A stretch of DNA of 6,113 bases from a bacterium (GCA_028696285.1 JAQVHJ010000157.1:1-6113), one strand, 5' to 3'. Counted from the stretch's first letter, positions 1 to 6,113 are shown. Notes: generated by a model not told the origin, from the letters alone. A program made the numbers and translations.

Positions 1-131
1 ACCGGATCCTGATACTCTTTCGGAATCTCAAGTGTCTCCCCTTCTAAAGAATTTGCCGGTATTTCGATTCCGCACTTCATACAGAATTTTGCATTATCCG
101 GGTTACGATAACCGCATTTCGGACAGAACAT
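1..131 (-). CDS. Zinc-ribbon protein, N-terminal fragment (cut by window edge)
   Basis: Only the first 43 codons are inside the window; the gene continues past its left edge. Translation from the ATG at 131-129 gives MFCPKCGYRNPDNAKFCMKC followed by GIEIPANSLEG. The two CxxC pairs (Cys3/Cys6 and Cys17/Cys20), with the NPDNAKFCMKCG spacing, form a classic short zinc ribbon (zinc_ribbon_2 / DZR type). Such ribbons usually sit at the extreme N-terminus of otherwise variable bacterial proteins, often ahead of a membrane segment or a disordered linker, so the rest of this protein cannot be predicted. The start is supported by a purine-rich Shine-Dalgarno (AAGGGGAAGG, 135-144) and a close promoter at 155-183. 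It has its own promoter and lies beyond a strong hairpin, so it is probably not part of the upstream surface-protein operon. Confidence 0.85.
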   Translation of the reverse strand, partial: MFCPKCGYRNPDNAKFCMKCGIEIPANSLEGETLEIPKEYQDP

Positions 132-134
132 ATT

Positions 135-144
135 CCTTCCCCTT
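135..144 (-). promoter_or_regulatory. Ribosome binding site of the zinc-ribbon gene
   Basis: On the minus strand the sequence AAGGGGAAGG lies three bases before the ATG at 131. It offers two overlapping purine blocks, AAGGGG and GAAGG. The first has the better spacing, about seven bases. It fixes the ATG as the start of the truncated zinc-ribbon gene. Confidence 0.6.
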
Positions 145-154
145 GTTTGGTAAT

Positions 155-183
155 ATTATAGAATAAATATATCCCAAATTCAA
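155..183 (-). promoter_or_regulatory. Sigma-70-type promoter for the zinc-ribbon gene
   Basis: On the minus strand, TTGAAT (183-178) is a four-of-six match to the -35 consensus. It is followed by a 17-base spacer and then a perfect TATAAT -10 box (160-155). Initiation would be expected near 148, giving a leader of about 17 bases that includes the ribosome binding site. The element sits in the only sizeable intergenic gap in the window, upstream of the zinc-ribbon start, where a promoter is expected. In AT-rich DNA a TATAAT alone is weak evidence. The optimal spacing and position are what make this convincing. Confidence 0.7.
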
Positions 184-223
184 GAGAAAAAATGTTTTTA
201 TAAGTATTTATTGAAATAATGCG

Positions 224-253
224 TGGCGGCAGGAACCCGTTTTCCTGCCGCCA
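224..253 (-). terminator. GC-rich intergenic hairpin, probable transcription terminator or 3'-end stabiliser
   Basis: A perfect 12-bp inverted repeat, TGGCGGCAGGAA (224-235) and TTCCTGCCGCCA (242-253), encloses a six-base loop. It begins 19 bases after the stop codon of the charged exported protein, at the end of the inferred operon. It stands out as GC-rich in AT-rich surroundings. On the minus-strand transcript it is followed by CGCAUUAUUUCAAU rather than a clean U tract; the nearest real U run is about 30 bases further on, at 190-203. It is therefore not a textbook intrinsic terminator. It could terminate imperfectly, protect the operon's 3' end from exonucleases, or be a copy of a dispersed palindromic repeat. 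Confidence 0.55.
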
Positions 254-272
254 ACCCGTGAAACGGAGGATC

Positions 273-806
273 TCAATTCTCTTTATGTGGTCGCTCAATT
301 TTATTATTCAAATTCTCATTTTCATCCGGTAAACTGCTCTTTTTCTTCTCATCATTGTCATCTTCTTTTTCTTTCTCTTCTTCCTTCGGGGTTTCGGGCG
401 TTTTTATGATCTGACCCGGGCGTTTAACGTCCTGAGCATTTAATATTTTATTATCATCCTGCTTTTCTTTTTCATTCCCTTTCTTCTTCCCGTTTTCTTT
501 TTTCTTAAACCCAAGCATTCTCAGCACTTTCATTCCAAAACCTTCTTTCTCTTCATTCAGAATTTTATCTTCCGGTTTTAACACTTTATCTTCTGTTTCT
601 GAGTGAATTGAGAGAGGATTTTTTTCTTTATCGTCTCGGCCTTTTGTTTTATTCTTTTCAAATTCCTCTTTATTATCCTGTTTCTCCCGTATACTTTCAA
701 TCTTCTTACCTGTGTCCGCTTTTTCCTTCTCTTCATTTTTATTCTCTCCAAAAACAAAGTTAAGAATCAGACTGCTCATAAAAACGATCAAAATAATCTT
801 TTTCAT
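273..806 (-). CDS. Exported, highly charged Lys/Glu-rich low-complexity protein, unknown function
   Basis: This 177-aa protein is not recognised as a member of any family. Residues 1-20 (MKKIILIVFMSSLILNFVFG) form a clean Sec signal peptide with no lipobox cysteine. The rest is strongly hydrophilic: about half of the mature residues are Lys, Glu, Asp or Arg (by hand count 38 K and 30 E in the full protein). It is probably intrinsically disordered or partly helical. One short hydrophobic island, GFGMKVLRMLGFKKK (89-103), breaks the pattern and resembles an amphipathic binding or membrane-contact segment. It is the last gene of the operon, 12 bases after the PorV-like gene, with AGGAG at 813-817 as ribosome binding site. 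Its place suggests a periplasmic or surface accessory to the neighbouring proteins, but that is inference. Signal peptide, ribosome binding site and operon spacing make it a real gene despite its low complexity. Confidence 0.8.
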   Translation of the reverse strand: MKKIILIVFMSSLILNFVFGENKNEEKEKADTGKKIESIREKQDNKEEFEKNKTKGRDDKEKNPLSIHSETEDKVLKPEDKILNEEKEGFGMKVLRMLGFKKKENGKKKGNEKEKQDDNKILNAQDVKRPGQIIKTPETPKEEEKEKEDDNDEKKKSSLPDENENLNNKIERPHKEN

Positions 807-812
807 TCTTTT

Positions 813-817
813 CTCCT
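813..817 (-). promoter_or_regulatory. Ribosome binding site of the charged exported protein
   Basis: AGGAG lies six bases before the ATG at 806 and one base after the TAA stop (821-819) of the PorV-like gene. A ribosome finishing the upstream gene would stop directly over this site, which favours reinitiation. Confidence 0.75.
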
Positions 818-818
818 T

Positions 819-1730
819 TTACCAACCCACAGAAATTCCGGCTCCATTCTTTTCTCCGAGGATACCAACATCTGAATAGATCAAGTCTACAGTAAATATT
901 AAATTTTTCCCCGAATTAATTTTAAAACCTAACCCTGTTGAAATTCCATTTTCCCCGTCATCTATCCGGTATCCCGCATTAAAATTGATTAAGTCGTTAT
1001 AGTTATAAATAAACCCCGGAATAAATATCGGCTCTAACTCATTCTTCTTTTCCAAATCAAATAAAGTAAATAACTCACCTCCTTTCCCTTGAAATACTCT
1101 TAATCCCAGGCCTACTCTAAAAACGCTGGTAATGTTTTCCTCTGCAGAAATAAATTTAACTTTACCCCCAATATTCTCAAATGCCAAACCCAATCCGAAA
1201 CCATCTTTATAGAATCTAAATCCCAAAGAAAACAACATTGTTTTTGAAGAATATTTATACAGTTTCATTTGTGCTCGTTTAATTTCAAATCCTGCATATA
1301 GATAATCTGAGAAAATCCTTCTGCTGAATCCAAAGGTTAAACAAGAATCTTCTTCAAAAAAAGTCTCTCCAGTTCCTTCGGGTTCTTCTTCTGTTGTAAT
1401 CTCCCACTTTTCCGACTGAAATGATGAATAATCAAGAGCAAAAGCTCCCCATTGAGTCGGGAGAACAAATCCGACCTTATTTATTTTAAAATCGCTGATA
1501 TAATCTAAATATCCAAGATTTACTTCTATCCTTTCACAACCGGACAGCCCGGCAGGATTTATTCCTAATGAATCCAACCCCCAAAGAATTCCGCTCCCGG
1601 AGTTTCCTAAAGTCTGGCCTTTTAACGGTGTCACAAGTTCCAGATACCCACCCGTATATCCCCACCCGTAGTTTATTAATATAAATAACAAAATTAACCC
1701 GGTAAAAATTTGCTTTAATAACTTTTTCAT
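819..1730 (-). CDS. PorV/UPF0164-like outer-membrane beta-barrel protein
   Basis: The 303-aa product starts with a signal peptide (1-24, ending YGWG). It then shows the N-terminal signature of the PorV/PorQ/UPF0164 family: a Gly-rich stretch (GQTLGNSGSGILWGLDSLG, 38-56) leading into NPAGL (58-62). The rest alternates short Gly/aromatic beta-strands (for example LTFGFSRRIF, YLYAGFEIKRA, FGLGLAFENIGG, FRVGLGLRVF, NGISTGLGFKI) and ends in GISVGW. A terminal aromatic residue is typical of proteins inserted by the BAM complex. Length is about normal for the family. In characterised T9SS bacteria, PorV shuttles cargo by its C-terminal domain from the translocon to the attachment complex. Here it is encoded directly after two proteins with such domains, so it may be their partner; that part is inference. 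An acidic insert (EEEPEGTGETFFEED, 114-128) is probably an extracellular loop. It could also be a simple porin-like barrel. Confidence 0.75.
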   Translation of the reverse strand: MKKLLKQIFTGLILLFILINYGWGYTGGYLELVTPLKGQTLGNSGSGILWGLDSLGINPAGLSGCERIEVNLGYLDYISDFKINKVGFVLPTQWGAFALDYSSFQSEKWEITTEEEPEGTGETFFEEDSCLTFGFSRRIFSDYLYAGFEIKRAQMKLYKYSSKTMLFSLGFRFYKDGFGLGLAFENIGGKVKFISAEENITSVFRVGLGLRVFQGKGGELFTLFDLEKKNELEPIFIPGFIYNYNDLINFNAGYRIDDGENGISTGLGFKINSGKNLIFTVDLIYSDVGILGEKNGAGISVGW

Positions 1731-1736
1731 TTTTCA

Positions 1737-1742
1737 CTCCTA
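1737..1742 (-). promoter_or_regulatory. Ribosome binding site of the PorV-like gene, overlapping the upstream stop codon
   Basis: The minus strand reads TAGGAG. The TAG (1742-1740) is the stop codon of the propeller/FnIII gene, and AGGAG is the Shine-Dalgarno six bases before the ATG at 1730. Sharing bases between stop and ribosome binding site points to coupled translation. Confidence 0.8.
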
Positions 1743-3773
1743 TTTTATTATACATATTTTTCTTACTGATTTCTTCCCATTCCTTTCCAGGACAAGATAA
1801 TAGATTCCTGAACCCTGCGGACTATCAGACTGGTCCGCAGGGTTCCAAGCTCGCCTCTTCTTATTGGTTATCACTTCTGAATATATCAGTTTTCCATTAA
1901 TATCATAAATCTTCACCGACACCCCTTCATAGACATTATCGATATAGACCTTCCCCTCACCTATAAGCGGATTCGGATAGACTAAAATCCCTTCAATATC
2001 ATACACGATTTCCTTTATTTCTGCACGAATTATATTAGAGCGGATACTTTCATTGCAATTGATACTTTTATCTATTGATGTGACATAATAATAATAAGTA
2101 TAATTCTGTTCAATTCCATAATCCAAATATTTTGTCGTATTAACACTTTTTAACTTAGAATAATTAATCTTGTCCGTACTCCGATATATTCTATAACCAA
2201 GTATTCCTTCTCCAATATCAGAGCATTCATTCCAGACTAATTGAACGTAATTCTTGAATATTTTCTTTTGAACTTTAGGGGATTCCGGAGAGATTGTGTC
2301 ATTTATAAACTTGATAACATTCGATTTTTCTGAGATATTCCCCAACTCATCAACCGCAATTACATAGAACCAATAATATTCATTTTCTATAATATTTATT
2401 ATAAATTCATTCTCGACCCCGGAGTATATCTGATTAAAAACCTCTCCATCTTCAGAAAAAAATAATCGGCATTCCAAGAAATCCGGTTCTGCATTTTCTG
2501 TCCAGATTAACTGAAGCTGCTTCATCTCTGAACTGAAATTCCATGAAAGAATAGGTGTATCGGGAGGTTCGGGGGGTTCCGGATAAATACTCATTTCATT
2601 TGAATACTCACTTTCATTCCCGGCTTCATCCAACGCAGTCACTTTATAAAAATATTCTTTATTATAATCAAGACCCTGGTCAAAAAATTCCATTACACCT
2701 TCGAAAAGAATTGTACCGATACACATATAATTAATTTCATCCTCACACTTCCTATATAAATTATACTGTTTTAAATGTTTAACCTTTCCTATTTTATTAT
2801 TGATCCTGACCATCACCGCCTGTTCATAGGGTGTAAGAGATTCCAAAGCCGGTGTATTAGGAGGAAAAACATCTGCCGCCGAAGCCAGGCCGATTTTCCA
2901 ACGAAGACCGTTTGAACCTGAATAGAACATATAATAATTCTTGTCATAATAAAAAACCGACGGTTGCGCAACACCATTTTCCTCCCATTCTAAGCTGCCT
3001 CCTGTGAAAACGGGATTTCCTGAATACTTTTCCCAATTAACTCCGTCGCCGGATCTTGCATACCCGATCCCCCCCACACCCTCATACCACATTTCAAAGA
3101 CCTCTCCATCATAAATAACTGATGAACACTTAACCCGATTTCCTTCCCATGTTTGTGAAGGAGTTAATATAGGAGAATCTATTTTATTCCAAACGATATC
3201 ATCTTCAGATGTTGCGAGATAAATATTCCAATTACTTCCGTTGTTGCCTGAATAATATAAATTATAATTCGTGCTCGTGTTTACTATATATGGAAATTGA
3301 ATTCCTTCTGAATCAAAAGATTCCGGGCCTGGACTCAATATTTTCAAACCTTCCGGGAAAGTATCCGAATCCGTAGTTGTAACAGACAAGTATATTGAGA
3401 ACTTGTCAATCGCAGGGTCTTTTACAGAATACCAAAGAATCCTTTCGTTTCCGTTTCGTATTAAAAATGCGCCAAGAATAATTACACTGCTTTCAAAGCG
3501 CACTTTTTCTAAACTTAAAGGATAGGTATCGATCTCGCTTGAGTTTCTTGTAAGTATTCTAAAAATATTATCTGACCCCCTCCCGACATAAGTTAACGAA
3601 AAAATTGCCTGGGCTTCCTTATATAAAATATAAGGACATGTTGCGTTCTTTTCCGTATTCATAATGTTTTCAATTACCGGATTACCCGGTTCGGAATACC
3701 AGTTAATCTGAGCACGCACCGGATTAAATAAGAAAAGTAACAGAATAAATAAAATAATACACTTCATCTTCAT
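1740..3773 (-). CDS. Exported beta-propeller / triple FnIII protein with T9SS-type C-terminal sorting domain
   Basis: The 677-aa protein has five parts. Residues 1-21 are a signal peptide ending VRA. Residues 22-300 hold five repeats centred on aromatic strands near 61, 114, 173, 229 and 283 (LTYVG, LWYS, YYSGN, MWYEG, FYSGS), with SEDDIVWNK/SGDGVNWEK and two GNPV motifs. This is the pattern of GH43/GH32/GH130-type five-bladed propellers, which act on or bind glycans. Three FnIII domains (about 303-398, 405-490, 493-586) carry the same VTALDEAGNESEYSN-like strand at 378, 471 and 564, exactly 93 residues apart; a PEPPEPP linker follows the first. The C-terminal domain (594-677) has YPNP, VKIYDINGK, then WNPADQSD and SGIYYLVL, typical of FlgD-Ig/Por-secretion-tail domains. 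It is probably secreted and surface-anchored. I cannot confirm a catalytic triad, so enzyme versus binding protein is open. The ATG at 3773 has GGAGG seven bases upstream, better placed than Met3. Confidence 0.82.
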   Translation of the reverse strand: MKMKCIILFILLLFLFNPVRAQINWYSEPGNPVIENIMNTEKNATCPYILYKEAQAIFSLTYVGRGSDNIFRILTRNSSEIDTYPLSLEKVRFESSVIILGAFLIRNGNERILWYSVKDPAIDKFSIYLSVTTTDSDTFPEGLKILSPGPESFDSEGIQFPYIVNTSTNYNLYYSGNNGSNWNIYLATSEDDIVWNKIDSPILTPSQTWEGNRVKCSSVIYDGEVFEMWYEGVGGIGYARSGDGVNWEKYSGNPVFTGGSLEWEENGVAQPSVFYYDKNYYMFYSGSNGLRWKIGLASAADVFPPNTPALESLTPYEQAVMVRINNKIGKVKHLKQYNLYRKCEDEINYMCIGTILFEGVMEFFDQGLDYNKEYFYKVTALDEAGNESEYSNEMSIYPEPPEPPDTPILSWNFSSEMKQLQLIWTENAEPDFLECRLFFSEDGEVFNQIYSGVENEFIINIIENEYYWFYVIAVDELGNISEKSNVIKFINDTISPESPKVQKKIFKNYVQLVWNECSDIGEGILGYRIYRSTDKINYSKLKSVNTTKYLDYGIEQNYTYYYYVTSIDKSINCNESIRSNIIRAEIKEIVYDIEGILVYPNPLIGEGKVYIDNVYEGVSVKIYDINGKLIYSEVITNKKRRAWNPADQSDSPQGSGIYYLVLERNGKKSVRKICIIK

Positions 3774-3780
3774 ATTTCAG

Positions 3781-3785
3781 CCTCC
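3781..3785 (-). promoter_or_regulatory. Ribosome binding site that decides the start of the propeller/FnIII gene
   Basis: GGAGG sits seven bases before the ATG at 3773 and 13 bases before the alternative in-frame ATG at 3767, so the first ATG is preferred. It lies in the 15-base gap after the TAA stop (3791-3789) of the upstream gene. Confidence 0.75.
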
Positions 3786-3788
3786 GTA

Positions 3789-5786
3789 TTAATCTATTTT
3801 AATAAAATGCTTCTTAATAACTTTTTTCCCGATTCGACAAATGATAATATAAATCCCACTCTTTAAATCTGTCGGGTTATAAAACAATTCCTTTTTTGAT
3901 GTCTCTATCTGCTGGTTAAAAATGGTGCAAATTTTCTTTCCTGTTATTTCGTATACTTCTATTGATATGCTATCTCCCGGATTACATTCAATAATAAGTT
4001 TTATTTCTCCGTTATTTCTTTCGATGCAATTATTGATTACATTTAAGTCTCTTGAATAATTAAATACTTCCGCTTCCTGCTCTTTTTCAAAAAAAGTATT
4101 AATATATTCTTCCTCGCTTATCGTAATTATCGGCGGGTAAATTAAGTCGAACGATATTTCAGAAAGGTACAAACCCTTTTCTGATTCAAAGACAGTCCCC
4201 GGGGTGGATACCCGCACTTTAAATTTAATGTACCTTTTCTCTTCAGAATCAAGCGGAACAATTTCATCTGTATAATAATTCATTCCTTCTGAAATAAATT
4301 CATATTCAACGTTTCCGTTTAAATCTGTAATTTCTGCTTCGAGGAATTCCCCGAGGTCGTTTGTCTTTCCCGAGAATATTAGATCATAAACTCCCATCGG
4401 CTGATATGACATGAAACCGCCAAAACCATAAACTCCTGTGTTTATTTTTGTTTCAATTAACAGGTTGTAATTATTCTCTAAGTTCCATCCTTCCTTATTT
4501 TCAATTTTTTCAAATCCACCGAAATCATCCCTGTAAACTCGTATTCCATTATCAGAATCGCATGCAAAAGGCAGATTAAGTTCCTGGGCCAAGGTTATTT
4601 TTGATTCAGGAGAATAGAAAAGATAGTATTCTCCCTTTGATAACGGCGAAATATTTTCAAAGATTCTAAACCATATTTTTGTCTTTTTCGAATTAGGGTT
4701 AATAATAAGGCGTTCCACCTGAATACAATTAGATTCATTCTTTGCATAATAAAAGACTCTGAGATCCTTACAATCTTCCTGAACCTTCATTTGATCTATA
4801 AGTTCAATAGTATTCAATTCAACAACAACAGGGTAACCCTCAGGAATATTATATTCAGGAGAAGTGTTTTCTACCTGAATTTTTCTGTAATATTTATATA
4901 CCGAAATTCCTCCAATCCTGACTTCTCCCAATAATTGCGTGGTCGGAGGATCCTTAAAGGCTATCGCAACGCGGTTTATTGTAAAATAATTTTTTTCTGA
5001 ATTATTAAACGGCGTTATGACATACTGCATAAACGTTAGATCATGCCCAAGAACATTCACGTCAAGGTTTCGAACATTAAATTCATTTGTTGTTCCTGAA
5101 ACCAATTCATCCGTTTCCCATAAACGGTCCCAACCTGAATTAAGCTTTAATCTTTCATTCTCCGTATTGAAGAATTGAATTCCGGAAAAGGATACCATTG
5201 AAATGTTTAATGGCGACTCAAAACGATATCCTTTCTTTCCATTTGCATTTAATTCATCAGTAGGATCAAAAACATATAAAACATCTTCTAAGTTTCCCCA
5301 TTCTAAGTTCTGCTCGTTATCAGAACGGAATTCTTCCCAATCATTGAAATCACCGGAAAATATCCATTTATTATTTTCGCTGCCGCTTGCAAGGTGAATG
5401 GTATCGTCTTGAGAGCTAAATGTCTCTGTAGAATAAACGAGGAAATATTTTGTTGTCTGAGAATCGATGTTTATTGATTCTTTTAGCCGGAACCAGATTT
5501 TTTCTTCAGCAGATACCTCTTTGTTCGCATCTAAAAACAATGGGATTTCTTGCATTTCTCCCGACACTTCATAAAGAATCATAACATTTCTAAAACAGGA
5601 TATCTTTCCTTCCTTAATCAGTTTATTTAAGTCTATGCTTATGCATACAGGATATCCTTCAGGAATAACATTCTCATTGCTGTTGTTAAAGACAGAAATT
5701 TGCTGAATATATTCATATTCATATCCAAACGATCCAATGGATAATATCCAGATCATCAGAACACCAAGCATAACATTTTTTTTCAT
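3789..5786 (-). CDS. Exported protein with two tandem DUF2341-like modules and a sorting-tail-like C-terminus
   Basis: The 665-aa product begins with a signal peptide (about 1-21, ending SFG). Residues 26-122 and 298-393 are two copies of a DUF2341-like beta-sandwich: IPEGYPV at 41 and 314, KIWFR at 96 and 370, F/YLxYS at 115 and 388, an offset of 273-274 residues. Each is followed by a second beta-rich region (about 130-290 and 415-552) ending in a hydrophobic strand plus PP (INRVAIAFKDPP; SEISFDLIYPP), so the duplicated unit is probably two domains. The last 75 residues (IKLIIE, ISIEVYEITGKKI, YNPTDLKSGIYIII, KKVIKKHFIKID) resemble a T9SS sorting tail, although the PNP motif is missing. DUF2341 domains occur in large secreted, often carbohydrate- or adhesion-related proteins; no catalytic function is known to me. 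It lies 9 bases after the upstream gene and 15 before the next. An adhesive or structural surface protein is the likeliest reading. Confidence 0.78.
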   Translation of the reverse strand: MKKNVMLGVLMIWILSIGSFGYEYEYIQQISVFNNSNENVIPEGYPVCISIDLNKLIKEGKISCFRNVMILYEVSGEMQEIPLFLDANKEVSAEEKIWFRLKESINIDSQTTKYFLVYSTETFSSQDDTIHLASGSENNKWIFSGDFNDWEEFRSDNEQNLEWGNLEDVLYVFDPTDELNANGKKGYRFESPLNISMVSFSGIQFFNTENERLKLNSGWDRLWETDELVSGTTNEFNVRNLDVNVLGHDLTFMQYVITPFNNSEKNYFTINRVAIAFKDPPTTQLLGEVRIGGISVYKYYRKIQVENTSPEYNIPEGYPVVVELNTIELIDQMKVQEDCKDLRVFYYAKNESNCIQVERLIINPNSKKTKIWFRIFENISPLSKGEYYLFYSPESKITLAQELNLPFACDSDNGIRVYRDDFGGFEKIENKEGWNLENNYNLLIETKINTGVYGFGGFMSYQPMGVYDLIFSGKTNDLGEFLEAEITDLNGNVEYEFISEGMNYYTDEIVPLDSEEKRYIKFKVRVSTPGTVFESEKGLYLSEISFDLIYPPIITISEEEYINTFFEKEQEAEVFNYSRDLNVINNCIERNNGEIKLIIECNPGDSISIEVYEITGKKICTIFNQQIETSKKELFYNPTDLKSGIYIIICRIGKKVIKKHFIKID

Positions 5787-5791
5787 ACAAT

Positions 5792-5798
5792 CCTCCTA
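5792..5798 (-). promoter_or_regulatory. Strong ribosome binding site overlapping the upstream stop codon
   Basis: The minus strand reads TAGGAGG, where TAG (5798-5796) is the stop of the upstream gene. The AGGAGG core is a full Shine-Dalgarno match five bases before the ATG at 5786. It supports the chosen start of the DUF2341-like gene and suggests coupled translation, in the same arrangement as at 1737-1742. Confidence 0.8.
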
Positions 5799-6113
5799 AT
5801 GTGTAATTTTAAAATGTAAATCATAATTAATTTTTTTATTAATAACATATGTTGAGCCTCCTTCTAGAGACGATACGGTAAACGTTAGATTCTTTTCCTC
5901 GATAAACAGCTCCTTACATTCCGTTTCAATTATAGGTTTTCTAAATTCGCATTCAAATGTCGGGTATTTATAATAATATCCTTCCTGATCATAAAATATA
6001 CCGGTCATTCCCCAGTTTCCATTAATACGAAATTTATTCTTCGTGGTTATTCCATCAAGTTTATAACACAAAATCAATTTCTTCAATTCATTAATATCTA
6101 CATTTGGATCATA
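5796..6113 (-). CDS. 3' end of an unidentified gene (cut by window edge), beta-rich C-terminus
   Basis: The reading frame stays open to the right edge of the window, so only the last 105 residues and the TAG stop are visible. The TTG at 6086 could be taken as a start. However, the codons before it continue sensibly (YDPNVDINE, then LKKLILCYKLDG), there is no ribosome binding site, and no signal peptide follows, so it is almost certainly internal. The visible part is rich in aromatic and beta-branched residues (NGNWGMTGIFYDQEGYYYKY; LTFTVSSLEGG; YDLHFKITH) and looks like the end of a beta-sandwich domain. It does not end in a recognisable sorting tail, unlike the next two proteins. I do not recognise the family. 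Tight linkage (9-base gap with a shared stop and ribosome binding site) puts it in the same operon, so a cell-surface or envelope role is plausible but unproven. Confidence 0.7.
   Translation of the reverse strand, partial: YDPNVDINELKKLILCYKLDGITTKNKFRINGNWGMTGIFYDQEGYYYKYPTFECEFRKPIIETECKELFIEEKNLTFTVSSLEGGSTYVINKKINYDLHFKITH

Noticed and set aside
77..298. Minus-strand 73-codon open frame across the intergenic hairpin and the start of the zinc-ribbon gene
   Set aside because: It overlaps the zinc-ribbon gene in another frame, runs through the promoter and hairpin, and has no recognisable motif.
273..806. Lipoprotein assignment for the charged exported protein
   Set aside because: There is no cysteine near the signal peptide end, or anywhere in the protein, so no lipobox.
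1534..1755. Minus-strand 73-codon open frame at the start of the PorV-like gene
   Set aside because: It lies almost wholly inside the PorV-like gene in another frame. The PorV frame has the signal peptide, family signature and ribosome binding site.
5203..5397. Plus-strand 64-codon open frame
   Set aside because: It is antisense inside the DUF2341-like gene, Ser/Phe-rich as expected for the complement of that sequence, with no convincing ribosome binding site or family.
6084..6086. TTG as translation start of the right-edge gene
   Set aside because: The frame is open upstream to the window edge and no Shine-Dalgarno precedes the TTG.
1..6113. Mobile element, CRISPR array, toxin-antitoxin or defence system
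   Set aside because: I saw no transposase, terminal inverted repeats, regularly spaced repeats, nuclease motifs or small gene pairs of that type. The internal repeats are protein domain repeats.

Overview
The window is AT-rich bacterial DNA with every supported gene on the minus strand, so transcription runs from high to low coordinates. It appears to come from a diderm (Gram-negative-type) bacterium. The signs are an outer-membrane beta-barrel protein ending in Trp, Sec signal peptides on four consecutive proteins, and two large exported proteins with C-terminal domains like type IX secretion (T9SS) sorting tails. This combination (PorV/UPF0164-like barrel, FnIII, DUF2341-like and FlgD-Ig/Por-secretion-tail domains) is familiar from Bacteroidota and from uncultured lineages such as WOR-3, Elusimicrobia, Omnitrophica and related groups. 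No marker here settles the phylum.

Layout in transcription order: (1) 6113-5796, the 3' end of a gene whose start lies outside the window, product unrecognised; (2) 5786-3789, a 665-aa exported protein with two tandem DUF2341-like modules and a sorting-tail-like C-terminus; (3) 3773-1740, a 677-aa exported protein with a five-repeat GH43/GH32-like beta-propeller, three FnIII domains and a FlgD-Ig/T9SS-type C-terminal domain; (4) 1730-819, a 303-aa PorV/UPF0164-like outer-membrane protein; (5) 806-273, a 177-aa exported, extremely Lys/Glu-rich protein. The four gaps are only 9-15 nt. Each holds a Shine-Dalgarno sequence, and in two cases the stop codon is itself part of it, so these five genes read as one translationally coupled operon. 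A strong GC-rich hairpin (224-253) follows the last gene.

After the hairpin, a good sigma-70-type promoter (155-183) drives a separate gene, cut by the window's left edge, whose product begins with a four-cysteine zinc ribbon.

Taken together, the operon looks like a cell-surface module: large adhesive or carbohydrate-oriented proteins encoded with a PorV-like outer-membrane partner that could dock or deliver them, plus a disordered charged exported protein of unknown role. Secretion by T9SS is inferred from domain resemblance; no core T9SS machinery gene is visible. I found no transposon, CRISPR array, tRNA, rRNA or phage gene, and no stretch over 300 bases lacks a gene.
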